From NCBI GenBank assembly GCA_963678255.2, contig CAXXTW010000001.1, forward strand, positions 930,001-994,000: a stretch of DNA of 64,000 nt, read 5' to 3'. How positions within the stretch are numbered: the first letter of the stretch is position 1; the number at the start of each line of letters is the position of its first letter. The notes beneath the pieces are model-generated. The model saw nothing but the letters and a program-made list of their open reading frames with translations. It did no database searches and had not been told where the DNA came from. This document shows positions 17,403 through 27,006 of the stretch, piece by piece. Position numbers and translations under genes: made by a program. This stretch comes from G963678255 sp963678255. GTDB taxonomy: Bacteria > Cloacimonadota > Cloacimonadia > Cloacimonadales > WRIO01.

Positions 17403-18380
17403 TTAAAAATTTATTCCTAATGAGATTCGATGTGAATTATCTAATTCATTATCATATTCAAACGAATAATTGACATTCCAGTTTTTTAAATAAAAACTTA
17501 TCCCTGTTGTTAGATTGTCAATATCATATCCCAAATAAAGATTTATATTTTGTGTAGCTTTGATTTCTGCTCCTAAATGATAATCCATACTGAGGGCACC
17601 GGCAGAGAGGGTAGCTGTTTCATTCATACCTTCGGTATTGATTTCAGTGTTAGCAATAAGTTTTACTTCTTTCTTTACTTTTGGAACGGTAAAAGACCAG
17701 CTTCCTTCAAGATCTAAACCAGGATTAACTGTCTCTTGTGTTCCATTTTCCCAGAATATCTGTGTAGTAAAAATATCTCGAACTCTGAAACCAAAATCTA
17801 GGTTTGTATCAATTTTCCATAAACCTGAGAAATCCATGCCTACACCATAAGCGGTTTCTTCTGCTAAATTTCTATAAGCAATCTTAGGCGTTAAACCCAA
17901 ACTTAAGTTTTCTCTGATCTTTCTGGCAAATCCTATATAAAGAACATAATCAGCATTATTTACTGATTTATAAGAAAAAGGACGATTATCATTTGATGGC
18001 AAACTATCAGGATTGGGGATCTTAGTCAAATCAATATCATTAATACCAATTCTTGCTAAAGTAAATGCGACCTTATTCTTATCTCCTAGATTTCCACTGA
18101 TGACATCATATTGCAAATTTCCACTGTATTCATCTGCATGTAACAATTCGAAATTACTACCTGTTAATTCAGTTAATAATGAAGCATTCCAATAAGCTAA
18201 TGCTGGACTTTTATCATCTGTAAGTCCTGTTCTGCCCATAGCATAATTTCGAACACCTGCACCCATCTTAAAGATCTCTCCTGCATACTTTTCAGCATTC
18301 AGGGTGATTAACATGACCAGACCGAAAAACAGTAATACTGTTTTTTTGCTAAAACGAATAATTGTTCTTTTTTTACTCAT
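17403..18380 (-). CDS. Outer-membrane beta-barrel protein, PorV/UPF0164-like
   Basis: About 325 residues from the ATG at 18380, which overlaps the uvrD stop (ATGAGTAA) and has GGTGGAG seven bases upstream; a TTG two codons earlier is less likely. A signal peptide (TVLLFFGLVMLITLNA) precedes the motif FKMGAGVRNYAMGRTG, which matches the N-terminal region of PorV/UPF0164 barrels. Alternating hydrophobic strands follow, and the protein ends in Phe (ISLGINF), an outer-membrane insertion signal. In T9SS organisms such barrels act as shuttle or accessory proteins. The role here is inferred only from similarity. Confidence 0.7.
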   Translation of the reverse strand: MSKKRTIIRFSKKTVLLFFGLVMLITLNAEKYAGEIFKMGAGVRNYAMGRTGLTDDKSPALAYWNASLLTELTGSNFELLHADEYSGNLQYDVISGNLGDKNKVAFTLARIGINDIDLTKIPNPDSLPSNDNRPFSYKSVNNADYVLYIGFARKIRENLSLGLTPKIAYRNLAEETAYGVGMDFSGLWKIDTNLDFGFRVRDIFTTQIFWENGTQETVNPGLDLEGSWSFTVPKVKKEVKLIANTEINTEGMNETATLSAGALSMDYHLGAEIKATQNINLYLGYDIDNLTTGISFYLKNWNVNYSFEYDNELDNSHRISLGINF

Positions 18381-20589
18381 AAACAATCTCCACCCAGTTT
18401 CCTATGATTTTTTTAATCATCCCATTATTAAATGAGATCGTTAGTTTAGCATCTTTGCTAACACCCTCTACACTTAATATAACTCCGAAACCATGATTTT
18501 GATGCAATATTTTTTGCCCAATCTTAAAATATTTTTCATTTTCTGTTATGACACTACTTTTAAGCACTTCTTTTTTGGGTAGAAATTCAGTTCTTTCAGG
18601 TGCTCTCAATTCCCAATAACTCACGTTATTCTCTTCTAAAAGTCCATTTTTTATGTCTTTTAAAAACAAACTGGGTATACAATTTATAACTCTGTCTGCT
18701 ACACGGCGTGTATGCGCATAATGTAACTGTAGATATCTACGAGCACGTGTTACACCAACGTACAATAATCTACGTTCTTCTTCCACTTGTTCGGGAAAGG
18801 GGATAGATAAATTATGAGGGATTAATCCTTGTTCTAAACCTGAGATATAAACATTGTCAAATTCAAGACCTTTAGCATTATGCATGGTCATTAATCTTAC
18901 AGCATCTCTGTCTTCTTTTTTTTCATTAGTATCAAAATCAGTTTGTAAACTAATTTGCTGAAGAAAGTCTGAGATGCCTGGTTTTGTATTTGTTTCACTT
19001 AAAAATCGCTCTTCAAATTCTTTAGCAGCTGCTACCAGTTCCAATATATTATCTGTTTTACTATTTTCTCTGATTTCTTCTTGATTGGTATAAAACTTAT
19101 TCAAATCATAACTTTGAATAATGTCACATAAGATTGCATGAATTTCAGTAGAAACTGATTGTCTGTGCCATTTATTTATATTTTCTGAAAAATCTTTAAT
19201 GGATAACTTTGCTTTTTTATTTACTGTTGAAACCTTATCAATTTGTTCAATAATTTCAAAAAGCGATGAATTATGATCTAAACTAATATCTATTAACTGG
19301 TTTATCGTTGTTTTACCAATTCCTCTGGGAGGAACATTCAGAATTCTTAATAGACTTATATTGTCCTTTGGGTTGCTTATGACTCTTAACCATGAAATCA
19401 TATCTTTTATCTCAGATCTTTGATAAAAATTTAAACCGCCATATATAATATAAGGGATATGATTTCTGGATAATTGTTGTTCAAAGACTCTTGATTGAGC
19501 ATTAGTGCGATACAATATTACACTTTCGGAGAAAGGACTCTTCTTTTTTACTGAATAATCTAGAATATCTTCTACAATGTATTTTGCTTCAGCTGTTTCA
19601 TTGTCATGAGCTATAAGCTTTGGTAAATCTGAACTTTCTTTTGAAGTCCATAATATTTTATCATGTCTGGAAGAGTTCTCGCAAATGATACTATTAGCTA
19701 AGTCAACAATAGGTTTTGTCGATCTATAATTCTGCTCTAGTTTAATAATCACTGCTTTTTTAAAGTCTTCATTAAAAGATAATATATTTCTGATATCAGC
19801 ACCACGCCACCCATAAATTGATTGGTCATCGTCTCCCACAACACATAAATTATGGTTATGCTCGCTGAGAAGTTGTATTATCCTGAACTGAGCCAAATTT
19901 GTATCCTGATATTCATCTACCATGATATATTTAAATAATTCTTCATATTTATTTTGAACTTCTTTATGAGAAAACAAGAGCTTTACTGTTTTAAGTAAAA
20001 GATCATCAAAATCCATAGCATTGTTATTCTCCAAAAATTTGGTATATAATTGGAATATCTGATGAAAAACTATATTGGTTAAGCTTTTGTCATTAAAGTC
20101 AAAGAAGTTATCTGGTTCTATTAATTGAGATTTTTGTTTACTGATAATAGAGATGATTTTGTTTATAGGGTAGTTGTCTTTACTTAGGTTAAGCTGAGCA
20201 TATACTTTTTTGATAACCGCTGTTTGATCATCTCTATCAAAGACGGTAAATTCTGATGAATAATTTGGTAATAATGAGATCTCAGCTCTTAAAATTCTTA
20301 AACAAATTGAATGAAAAGTACCAACCCAATTGACTTGAATGCGACCTTCCAAAATATGATCAATTCTGTCTTTTAATTCTCTAGCCGCTTTGTTAGTGAA
20401 AGTAACAACTAATATATTCCAAGGTTTAACTTTTTTAACTTTTATCAACCAGGCAACCCTGTAGATTACAGAACGAGTCTTTCCGCTACCAGCTCCAGCT
20501 AATACAAGTAATGGTCCTTCGGTTGTTTTAACAACTTCTCTTTGCGGTTCATTGAGCTGATTAAGTATTTCCTGCTCAAAATAACTCAC
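18373..20589 (-). CDS. uvrD: UvrD/PcrA-type superfamily 1 DNA helicase
   Basis: 738 residues starting with GTG at 20589 (GTGA overlap with the upstream stop). It is a 3'-5' ATP-dependent helicase for repair and recombination. The helicase motifs appear in order: LVLAGAGSGKT (Walker A), VVTFTNKAARELKDR, VGTFHSICLRIL, IMVDEYQDTN (motif II), VVGDDDQSIYGWRGA (III), LEQNYRST (IV), RLMTMHNAKGLEFDNVY (V) and EERRLLYVGVTRAR (VI). A C-terminal extension ends with a Tudor-like IGQKILHQNHGFGVILSVEG, typical of PcrA/UvrD. It sits inside an envelope-gene operon. Confidence 0.96.
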   Translation of the reverse strand: MSYFEQEILNQLNEPQREVVKTTEGPLLVLAGAGSGKTRSVIYRVAWLIKVKKVKPWNILVVTFTNKAARELKDRIDHILEGRIQVNWVGTFHSICLRILRAEISLLPNYSSEFTVFDRDDQTAVIKKVYAQLNLSKDNYPINKIISIISKQKSQLIEPDNFFDFNDKSLTNIVFHQIFQLYTKFLENNNAMDFDDLLLKTVKLLFSHKEVQNKYEELFKYIMVDEYQDTNLAQFRIIQLLSEHNHNLCVVGDDDQSIYGWRGADIRNILSFNEDFKKAVIIKLEQNYRSTKPIVDLANSIICENSSRHDKILWTSKESSDLPKLIAHDNETAEAKYIVEDILDYSVKKKSPFSESVILYRTNAQSRVFEQQLSRNHIPYIIYGGLNFYQRSEIKDMISWLRVISNPKDNISLLRILNVPPRGIGKTTINQLIDISLDHNSSLFEIIEQIDKVSTVNKKAKLSIKDFSENINKWHRQSVSTEIHAILCDIIQSYDLNKFYTNQEEIRENSKTDNILELVAAAKEFEERFLSETNTKPGISDFLQQISLQTDFDTNEKKEDRDAVRLMTMHNAKGLEFDNVYISGLEQGLIPHNLSIPFPEQVEEERRLLYVGVTRARRYLQLHYAHTRRVADRVINCIPSLFLKDIKNGLLEENNVSYWELRAPERTEFLPKKEVLKSSVITENEKYFKIGQKILHQNHGFGVILSVEGVSKDAKLTISFNNGMIKKIIGNWVEIVYE

Positions 20590-20987
20590 TGAACAACTCG
20601 TACTACCATGAAGTTAGAAATGTGACCTTCTAGTCTATTTTTTACGCCAGATATTTTGTAAAAATATAAGCCAGAAAGTACAACATCAGAATCTACTGTA
20701 CTCATTGTATTGTCATTTAACGTGTTATTAATCTCTTTTATGCGCTCATAATCGCCATCGTGCGTTAATGATCTATAAATATAATATTTATCAACTTCTG
20801 TAGAATGTGTCCATGTGATTTTGACTTGTTGATTTGAAGAGGCTAAAGACAGTCCAACAATATTGGGAGGGATTTTCATGTCTGGATTTCCCTGAGGATC
20901 CAAGGGATTTGATTTGTCTAAACTGCAAGATGTTGATAATAATATTAATATTGAAAAGATCAATAAGATTGAATTCTTAATTTTCAT
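20586..20987 (-). CDS. Lipoprotein with one fibronectin type III-like domain
   Basis: 133 residues from the ATG at 20987, behind GAGG; an in-frame start at 21014 lacks a ribosome binding site. The signal peptide ends in a lipobox LSTSC. After a short linker (NPLDPQGNP), residues ~35-130 look like a fibronectin type III fold: VGLSLASSNQQVKITWT, VDKYYIYRS and YFYKISGVKN. It is probably anchored in the periplasmic or outer leaflet, where it may bind partners. It overlaps uvrD by four bases and follows a DUF5683-type gene by 7 bp. Confidence 0.75.
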   Translation of the reverse strand: MKIKNSILLIFSILILLSTSCSLDKSNPLDPQGNPDMKIPPNIVGLSLASSNQQVKITWTHSTEVDKYYIYRSLTHDGDYERIKEINNTLNDNTMSTVDSDVVLSGLYFYKISGVKNRLEGHISNFMVVRVVQ

Positions 20988-20994
20988 TTTAACC

Positions 20995-21576
20995 TCAAAA
21001 TTTAATTGAAACACCGGTTGGAGTAATTGTTATTTTGTTTTCTTTTTGTTTTTCAACAAGACTATTCCAGAGATTGACATTATATTCATTTGTAACTATA
21101 TAGGTATCATAAACATTGTAAACCCATATCATGACGAAGAGAGTTGTAAATATTGTTGATTGCCGATAATACCCTGAAGCATCAGTATAGTACTGATTCA
21201 TATCGTCGATTTGAGTTGCACTCTTATATTTTCTATACTTAACCATAGCTTTATCATATAAGAAATAGGACGCACCAGCAAGTACAATTTCTGTACTTAA
21301 TAAGATTTGTCCTCGGAAGTAATTTTTTGTCTGAAAATGCCCAAGACCTGGCATCATTATCGATTTAGACATATTAAAAGGTACACTTATCATTTCTTTT
21401 TCATATTTGCTTGTCAAAGAATTTCTAAATTCTAAATCAGTTCTAAATTCATAACGATCGTTTGATGTCTTCCAATTATATTTTAAAGTGTCTGCAAATG
21501 TATTTATGTCAAAATCTTGAGCTGATAATATTGCGAAACATGCCAAAATCATTGTTAATATTAATAATTGTTTCAT
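20995..21576 (-). CDS. DUF5683-like envelope protein
   Basis: 193 residues with a signal peptide (residues ~1-19, FAILSAQ). The conserved DUF5683-type segment SIMMPGLGHFQTKNYFRG is followed by hydrophobic helices (ILLSTEIVLAGASYFLYD and FTTLFVMIWVYNVYDTYIV) and the protein ends in IKF. It is one of four paralogues in the window (also 43694, 44343 and 45014) but the most diverged. The function is unknown; its start coincides with the end of the TPR lipoprotein gene. Confidence 0.7.
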   Translation of the reverse strand: MKQLLILTMILACFAILSAQDFDINTFADTLKYNWKTSNDRYEFRTDLEFRNSLTSKYEKEMISVPFNMSKSIMMPGLGHFQTKNYFRGQILLSTEIVLAGASYFLYDKAMVKYRKYKSATQIDDMNQYYTDASGYYRQSTIFTTLFVMIWVYNVYDTYIVTNEYNVNLWNSLVEKQKENKITITPTGVSIKF

Positions 21577-22988
21577 TATTTCCCCACTATCTTTTCAGTC
21601 AATTTATTTAATGGAATAACAGTTTTTTCCTTCATATTTATCTGCCAAGCTAAGAAATAATTATCATCAGGAGTAATAAAATCATAACGAATTTCCATTT
21701 TAAAACGTGTTGCTGACCCAATTGTTTTCCATCCGCTTTCTTTTACTTCTTTTCCCCATTTGGTAACTAATTGTTTTTTTAAAGAGTTTATTCTTTCTGG
21801 TATCAAACCTTTTTGAAAATTATTCAACACGTTCATGGCAAATGTTTTAGGATCTTTTTCAATTTCAATAATGTTATTTGTCTCAAAGATTAAGTTCGCT
21901 AATTCTTCAGTATTATCATACTGATAAGCTCTCTTAAATGTTTCTAAAGCCTCTTTATATTTCTTTTTTCGATCTAAAAGAATGGCTTCTTCTTTTAATT
22001 CGATTGCTTTTTTAATATCTGATCGTTTTTTTTCAGCTTTAGAAATGGCTTCATTGGCCACAATATAATCTGGAATAATAGTAAAAGCTCGATTATAAAA
22101 TGAGATAGCTTCATCGATTTGCCTGTTATCTAATAGTTTGTTTCCATGTTTAATAAATAAATCACATACATCACTTAATCTCTTATTTACATAATCAATT
22201 TGATTTTGATCATATATTAGAGCCTTTCTAAAATTAGCATCTGCATCAATATATTCAGTCTTTTGAATATTTAACTCTGCTTTTTGAATATAAATCTTTG
22301 CGATTTCTTGATATATAAATAATTTAAAACAAGTTGGGTATCTGCTGATATAGACTAAACTATCTATAATTGTTTGGGGATCAGGCTCTGAGTATTTTTT
22401 TAAAATGATAGTATCTATACGTTCTCTTAAAAAATTATCAACAACCACTCTTGTTGAATCAATATACTTACTTTCTGGATATTTTTCAAATAGTATTGTA
22501 TAATAATTCCAAACTAAATCTTTATTCTGATACCAGTCATAATTAAATTTTATGCGTTTATACATAAATTCAGGAACGCGAGGAGACATATATAAATTAT
22601 TAATAATATAATCATAAATTCCCAATACTCTTTCTTTCTGATTGTTAGTCAAAGCCTTCATTGCTAACATATTATAACAACTAATCATTTTATCATCAGC
22701 TTTATCAGAATTTGCTAGGTATAATAATCGAATTGCTAGACTAAAATTATCTTTTTCTATTGCTTTTAGGGCTAATAGATAATAAGCTTCTGATCGACCA
22801 TTTTCAGATAAGGTTTTAAAATATCCATTAGTATTAATGTTAATATCTTTATCAAACTCTTCAATTGCGAGAGGATAGTTACCATTATTTAAAATGGTGT
22901 CAGCATTGAATTTTTGGGTAGTCGCACAGCTACTCAAAATTAACATTACAATGAGACTATAGACAGTATATTTTATTTTCTTCAGCAT
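21576..22988 (-). CDS. TPR-containing lipoprotein
   Basis: About 470 residues from the ATG at 22988 (32 bp overlap with the upstream gene). The signal peptide with lipobox LILSSC is followed by many helical repeats of TPR type, for example LAIEEFDKDI, SLAIRLLYLAN, DEAISFYNRAFTIIPDYIV and KEALETFKRAYQYDN. Such lipoproteins usually scaffold periplasmic complexes. The C-terminal ~70 residues (TRFKMEIRYDFITPDDNYFL) form a distinct non-TPR domain. No specific partner can be named, though it is translationally coupled to the metallo-hydrolase gene upstream and the DUF5683 gene downstream. Confidence 0.8.
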   Translation of the reverse strand: MLKKIKYTVYSLIVMLILSSCATTQKFNADTILNNGNYPLAIEEFDKDININTNGYFKTLSENGRSEAYYLLALKAIEKDNFSLAIRLLYLANSDKADDKMISCYNMLAMKALTNNQKERVLGIYDYIINNLYMSPRVPEFMYKRIKFNYDWYQNKDLVWNYYTILFEKYPESKYIDSTRVVVDNFLRERIDTIILKKYSEPDPQTIIDSLVYISRYPTCFKLFIYQEIAKIYIQKAELNIQKTEYIDADANFRKALIYDQNQIDYVNKRLSDVCDLFIKHGNKLLDNRQIDEAISFYNRAFTIIPDYIVANEAISKAEKKRSDIKKAIELKEEAILLDRKKKYKEALETFKRAYQYDNTEELANLIFETNNIIEIEKDPKTFAMNVLNNFQKGLIPERINSLKKQLVTKWGKEVKESGWKTIGSATRFKMEIRYDFITPDDNYFLAWQINMKEKTVIPLNKLTEKIVGK

Positions 22989-23688
22989 ACTCAAATTTAT
23001 GATTCCCCTTTACTAAATCTTTTAGATTTGGCTGATCTCCGTGAGTCAGTAAAATCTTTTTTTTTATAATTTTATCAATAATTAAAAAACAAGAAAAATC
23101 TGGATGTATTGCATCAAGAATGCATAAATCGGAATCTTTTAAGAATTCTAGAATTGATTCGATAGTCTGTAAATCAGAAGTATAAACCAATGATTTATCT
23201 CGGTCATGATATTTAATTGAGAAGGATTGCATAGTATTTGCATAATCCTGCTCAGTAACAAATTTTTTGTAAGTTGTTAAATGATCATTTTCTGTCGCTT
23301 CAAGGAAAAAGTAATGTTCATGGATATCTTTTACTAGGAAGAATTCAATTGAGAAAGACAGTTTTTTCGGAAATGTATAGAATAAACGCATGGTTTCTAT
23401 AAAGTCATTGATTCTTTCTGGTAAAAAAACTTTTAATGATTTAACCCTTTTTTTTAGATATAGGGTTTGGATCAACATATAAAATCCGGAAATATGATCT
23501 GGATGATAATGTGTAATGATTATTATATCAAGATCATCTTGATTATATCCTTTTTTTAAATAGGATTTTGCAACACCTTCTCCACAATCTGTAATTATGA
23601 TCGTATTATTTAATTTACAAATCAAAGAAGAAAGATTTTTACCTGATTCGGGTAAGCCTGGCGAGGTTCCGAACAATTCAAATTTCAT
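22957..23688 (-). CDS. Metallo-beta-lactamase-fold hydrolase, RNase Z/AtsA-like
   Basis: 243 residues. It has the zinc-binding motif THYHPDHISG (HxHxDH), an upstream Asp in ITDCGEG, a later YTSDLQ (bridging Asp) and LLTHGDQP (last His), as in the RNase Z/arylsulfatase-type branch. Length and the lack of a long exosite loop suggest a small-molecule or phosphodiester hydrolase rather than true tRNA RNase Z. It overlaps both neighbours, so expression is tied to the operon. The substrate is unknown. Confidence 0.82.
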   Translation of the reverse strand: MKFELFGTSPGLPESGKNLSSLICKLNNTIIITDCGEGVAKSYLKKGYNQDDLDIIIITHYHPDHISGFYMLIQTLYLKKRVKSLKVFLPERINDFIETMRLFYTFPKKLSFSIEFFLVKDIHEHYFFLEATENDHLTTYKKFVTEQDYANTMQSFSIKYHDRDKSLVYTSDLQTIESILEFLKDSDLCILDAIHPDFSCFLIIDKIIKKKILLTHGDQPNLKDLVKGNHKFEYAEENKIYCL

Positions 23689-24785
23689 TTTGTTTCCTGT
23701 TGCTCAATCTTTAATTGGTTTTTTGAGATAACTATTGGAATTTCATCAAGTTTTTGACCAAAAAATAAAAAAGCAAGAATGTAGATAATGGTAGAGATTA
23801 TTAAAACCTGAATAGAGTGTGTTTTTAAAACAATAATCGCGGTTAATGCAATGATTGTGTTAATGAGGTAAACAACCAAAGCTGTAATTTTTGTAGAGCC
23901 CATTGCCGTTCCAATGCGGTGAGTTGAATGATCTTTTCCTCCTTGAGAAATTCTTCGACCATCTCTTTTACGTGTATAGCTTACTAAAGAAATATCGAAA
24001 ATTGCATAACTAAGCACTAGGATTGGTAATAAATAAAAAATATTGTTTTGCATTGCATTCACTGTTAATTTTCCAGTAAGTATCCCCATTGTAGAAAGAA
24101 AATATCCAATAAACATAGATCCTGCATCTCCCATGAAGAGTTTAGCTGGATTAAAATTATGTGGAAGAAAACCTAGAACAGATCCTGAGAATGCAAGAGC
24201 CAACAGAGAAACATAATTGTGAAGATCCTGTACAGCTGAAGTTTTGGTCATAAAACTAATAGCATAAAACGCTAATGCTAAAATGCCTGACATTCCAGCA
24301 AGAATGCCATCCATATTATCAAGAAAATTAAAAGCATTCATCAACCCTATCATCCATAGGGCTAAAACCGGTATGGTTAACCAATATGGTCCGAATAGAT
24401 AAAATAAATTATTGGTATAGAGGAAAATCAAACAAACCAACATTTGCCAGAAAAGCTTTATTTTTGGATTCATTCCGAATTTGTCATCCCATAAACCTAC
24501 TAACATGACTAAAAATCCTGCCCCTAAATATCCCATCAACCCAATATCAAAATTCTGATAAGGTTGAATAAAGGTTTCAAAGATAACCATGGAAAAAAAA
24601 CCAATAAAGACACTTAATCCACCCATTAAGGGAATAGCTTTTTTATGTACTTTACGAGCTGAGGGGTTATCAACAAAATTTAAAAAATTGGCTAATTTAA
24701 TAATAAAAGGTGTTAAACTGAATACGAAGAAAAAACTCATCAGAAACACGCTTAAAAACTTATATACTAATATATTTCCTATCAT
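23685..24785 (-). CDS. Undecaprenyl-phosphate sugar-1-phosphate transferase, WecA/TagO/MraY family
   Basis: 366 residues with about ten hydrophobic segments. Motifs of the polyprenyl-phosphate N-acetylhexosamine-1-phosphate transferase family: PSARKVHKKAIPLMGG, FNFLDNMDG (Mg-binding Asp cluster), KLFMGDAGSMFIGY and DHSTHRIG. These fit WecA/TagO rather than MraY. It probably loads a GlcNAc-1-phosphate-type sugar on undecaprenyl phosphate at the inner membrane to start a surface polysaccharide. It is the first gene of an eight-gene operon and starts at an ATG behind AAGG, downstream of a promoter at 24821-24850. Confidence 0.9.
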   Translation of the reverse strand: MIGNILVYKFLSVFLMSFFFVFSLTPFIIKLANFLNFVDNPSARKVHKKAIPLMGGLSVFIGFFSMVIFETFIQPYQNFDIGLMGYLGAGFLVMLVGLWDDKFGMNPKIKLFWQMLVCLIFLYTNNLFYLFGPYWLTIPVLALWMIGLMNAFNFLDNMDGILAGMSGILALAFYAISFMTKTSAVQDLHNYVSLLALAFSGSVLGFLPHNFNPAKLFMGDAGSMFIGYFLSTMGILTGKLTVNAMQNNIFYLLPILVLSYAIFDISLVSYTRKRDGRRISQGGKDHSTHRIGTAMGSTKITALVVYLINTIIALTAIIVLKTHSIQVLIISTIIYILAFLFFGQKLDEIPIVISKNQLKIEQQETK

Positions 24786-24820
24786 TTATACGAACCTTAT
24801 CTACTCTCATTATTTAAATG

Positions 24821-24850
24821 ATAATATTATCAGTCTAGAGAAATTGTCAA
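24821..24850 (-). promoter_or_regulatory. Promoter of the envelope/uvrD/dxr operon
   Basis: Minus-strand TTGACA at 24850-24845 and TATTAT at 24826-24821 with 18 bp spacing, about 35 bp upstream of the first gene. Confidence 0.6.
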
Positions 24851-24939
24851 AGTTTTTCTTATTTTCTCTTAAAAAAGTTGACAACAATTTTTCAAAGATG
24901 TCTTTTTGACCCATGAGGGAAATTCTTGAGGGGGAATGT

Positions 24940-26013
24940 ATGGAAAGTCTGCTTTTAGACTATGTAAAGCAATTGTTCTCAAAAGAGGCACACATTACTT
25001 CTATAGAAGTTGAAAATGAACCATTTAAATTTGTCCGGTTTGGGTTGAAAAAATTTGAAAAGATTAATCTTGTCGTTAGTGAAAATGATCATGAACATCG
25101 ATTATCAGTAATAAAAAAAACATACCCTTGTTTTGATATGCCCATGCTACTTTCAAAAGATACCTGTTTCAGAGAATTGTTATTTTTTAACTCACCTATC
25201 AAGAAGACGTTTTCACGTTTTTTTGATATTCCTTTTATCTGTATTGATGAAAAGGAACATGCGATATATATGCGAAATTGCGAAGAGGATTTAAAACGCT
25301 TTGGACCTCCTGCATTACCAACAGAAATTGCTATGAAAAATTTAATAACCCGATTAGCGATAAAAGATGCAAAATTAATTGATATAAAATGGGAATATTC
25401 CAATGATTTTTATAGTTATTTCGATTTTATGTTTCGAGCTTTCAATGATAAACTCGAAAAAAAAGAAATATCACTTTTAAATGAGCAGTGGCCTTGGTTT
25501 TTAAAAGGGTTGTCAAAGCTAAAAACATTTATTGGTCCTGTAAGATTAGAGAAACTTAAGAATCTTTATTCTCCTGATAAGGTAAAAAATGCCGTTTCAA
25601 AGATACCTCTTTCACTTCATCACGGAGATTTTTATTTTGCTAATATTGGTTTTAATAAAGAAAATAAACCTTTGGTTATTGATTGGGAGATGCTCATGAC
25701 TGCTCCAATTGGTTTTGATTTTGTGATATTAACAAATGGTATCCCACCTTTGCAGTTTTCTGATCTATATGAAGAATGGTATATCTCTGCATATAATAAC
25801 GCCTGTGACACACAATTAACAATGAAACAATTTATACAGTGGACAGATCTTTTAAGAAAGTATTATTTTATCATTGCTGAAACCCTAGATTATTTAAGAT
25901 TCGCCTTTGGAAATACTTATGATTCATCTGACAGTGAACCTGAAGCAAAACAAAATAATTATTTACAGAAACTTGATTTAATAATGAAAATGAACTCAAA
26001 AAGGATATATTAG
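24940..26013 (+). CDS. Aminoglycoside phosphotransferase/choline kinase-like protein
   Basis: About 357 residues from the ATG at 24940, which has GAGGGGG a few bases upstream; an in-frame ATG at 24913 lacks one. The kinase-like motifs are LHHGDFYFANIGF (catalytic loop, HxDxxxxN type), then LVIDWEMLMTAPIGFDF (metal-binding Asp). The N-terminal lobe is less typical. Proteins of this fold phosphorylate small molecules such as sugars, aminoglycosides or amino alcohols; nothing indicates resistance. It lies 9 bp upstream of dusB. Confidence 0.78.
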   Translation: MESLLLDYVKQLFSKEAHITSIEVENEPFKFVRFGLKKFEKINLVVSENDHEHRLSVIKKTYPCFDMPMLLSKDTCFRELLFFNSPIKKTFSRFFDIPFICIDEKEHAIYMRNCEEDLKRFGPPALPTEIAMKNLITRLAIKDAKLIDIKWEYSNDFYSYFDFMFRAFNDKLEKKEISLLNEQWPWFLKGLSKLKTFIGPVRLEKLKNLYSPDKVKNAVSKIPLSLHHGDFYFANIGFNKENKPLVIDWEMLMTAPIGFDFVILTNGIPPLQFSDLYEEWYISAYNNACDTQLTMKQFIQWTDLLRKYYFIIAETLDYLRFAFGNTYDSSDSEPEAKQNNYLQKLDLIMKMNSKRIY

Positions 26014-26022
26014 TTCTTTACA

Positions 26023-27006
26023 ATGTATCATGAAAAGTTGAAACAATTAACAGATAAAAAATTATGGTTAGCTCCTCTAGCTGGATATTCAGATCAAGCT
26101 TTTCGGCTGATCTGTAAAGATAATTTTGCTGCAGTTGTCGTTAGTGAAATGATCAATGCTGAAGGATTGAAATATGGAGTCAATAAGAGTTTTTCGTTTT
26201 CAGAATTTGATGATAAACAAAGACCATTTGGTGTTCAGTTTTTTGCTTCTTCTCCTACAATTTTAAAAAAAGCAATTCAAGAGATTGTCTCTATAAATCC
26301 TGATTTTATAGATTTAAATTTAGGTTGCCCAGTTAGAAAAATTATCGGAAAAGGTGGAGGCTCTGCACTTTTAAAAAACCCAGATTTAGCTTATAATCTG
26401 GTAGCTAGTATTAAACCTTTACTAAATGACAAAAATATACTTTTATCTGCAAAAATTAGAAGTGGTTGGGATGATCAGAATATAAATTTTCAAGAACTTG
26501 GAAGGATATTACAAGATGCAGGACTCGATTTTATTACTATACATCCCAGAACAAAAATGCAACATTATCAAGGGAAAAGCAATTGGGAACATATAAAAAA
26601 TTTAAAAGAAACTCTGAGGATTCCTGTGATTGGTAATGGAGATATTACTTCTTTTCATGAAGCTGTCCGAATGTATAAAACAACTTTATGTGATTCAGTT
26701 ATGATTGGGCGAGGAGCTATTGGTAAACCATGGATATTTAAAGAAATTAATCATTTTTTAAATACAGGTCAGTATTTAACGATTACAAATATTGAAAAAA
26801 TGCAAACTATTAAACAACATTATCAATATGCTTTAGAAACTAAAAAGAATCTTAAGCTTGCTCTAAGAGAGATGAAACCACATTTTGTACAGTATGCAGG
26901 GAGTTTTGTAAAAGACTATCTCTTGATAGAAAAAATTAGAGTATGTACGAGTGCTGAAGAAATTATTGATCTTCTAGAAGAAAAATATTTTTCTGCAAAT
27001 GACTAA
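26023..27006 (+). CDS. dusB: tRNA-dihydrouridine synthase, DusB type
   Basis: 327 residues, normal for the family. This FMN enzyme reduces uridine in the tRNA D-loop. Seen motifs: LWLAPLAGYSDQAFR, VVSEMINAEGL, DLNLGCPVRKI (catalytic Cys), GGGSALLKNP, SAKIRSGWDD, TIHPRTKMQHYQGKSNW, PVIGNGDI and MIGRGAIGKPWIF. The call between DusB and other Dus subtypes rests on overall pattern. Its stop overlaps the convergent cation-efflux gene by 4 bp. Confidence 0.95.
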   Translation: MYHEKLKQLTDKKLWLAPLAGYSDQAFRLICKDNFAAVVVSEMINAEGLKYGVNKSFSFSEFDDKQRPFGVQFFASSPTILKKAIQEIVSINPDFIDLNLGCPVRKIIGKGGGSALLKNPDLAYNLVASIKPLLNDKNILLSAKIRSGWDDQNINFQELGRILQDAGLDFITIHPRTKMQHYQGKSNWEHIKNLKETLRIPVIGNGDITSFHEAVRMYKTTLCDSVMIGRGAIGKPWIFKEINHFLNTGQYLTITNIEKMQTIKQHYQYALETKKNLKLALREMKPHFVQYAGSFVKDYLLIEKIRVCTSAEEIIDLLEEKYFSAND

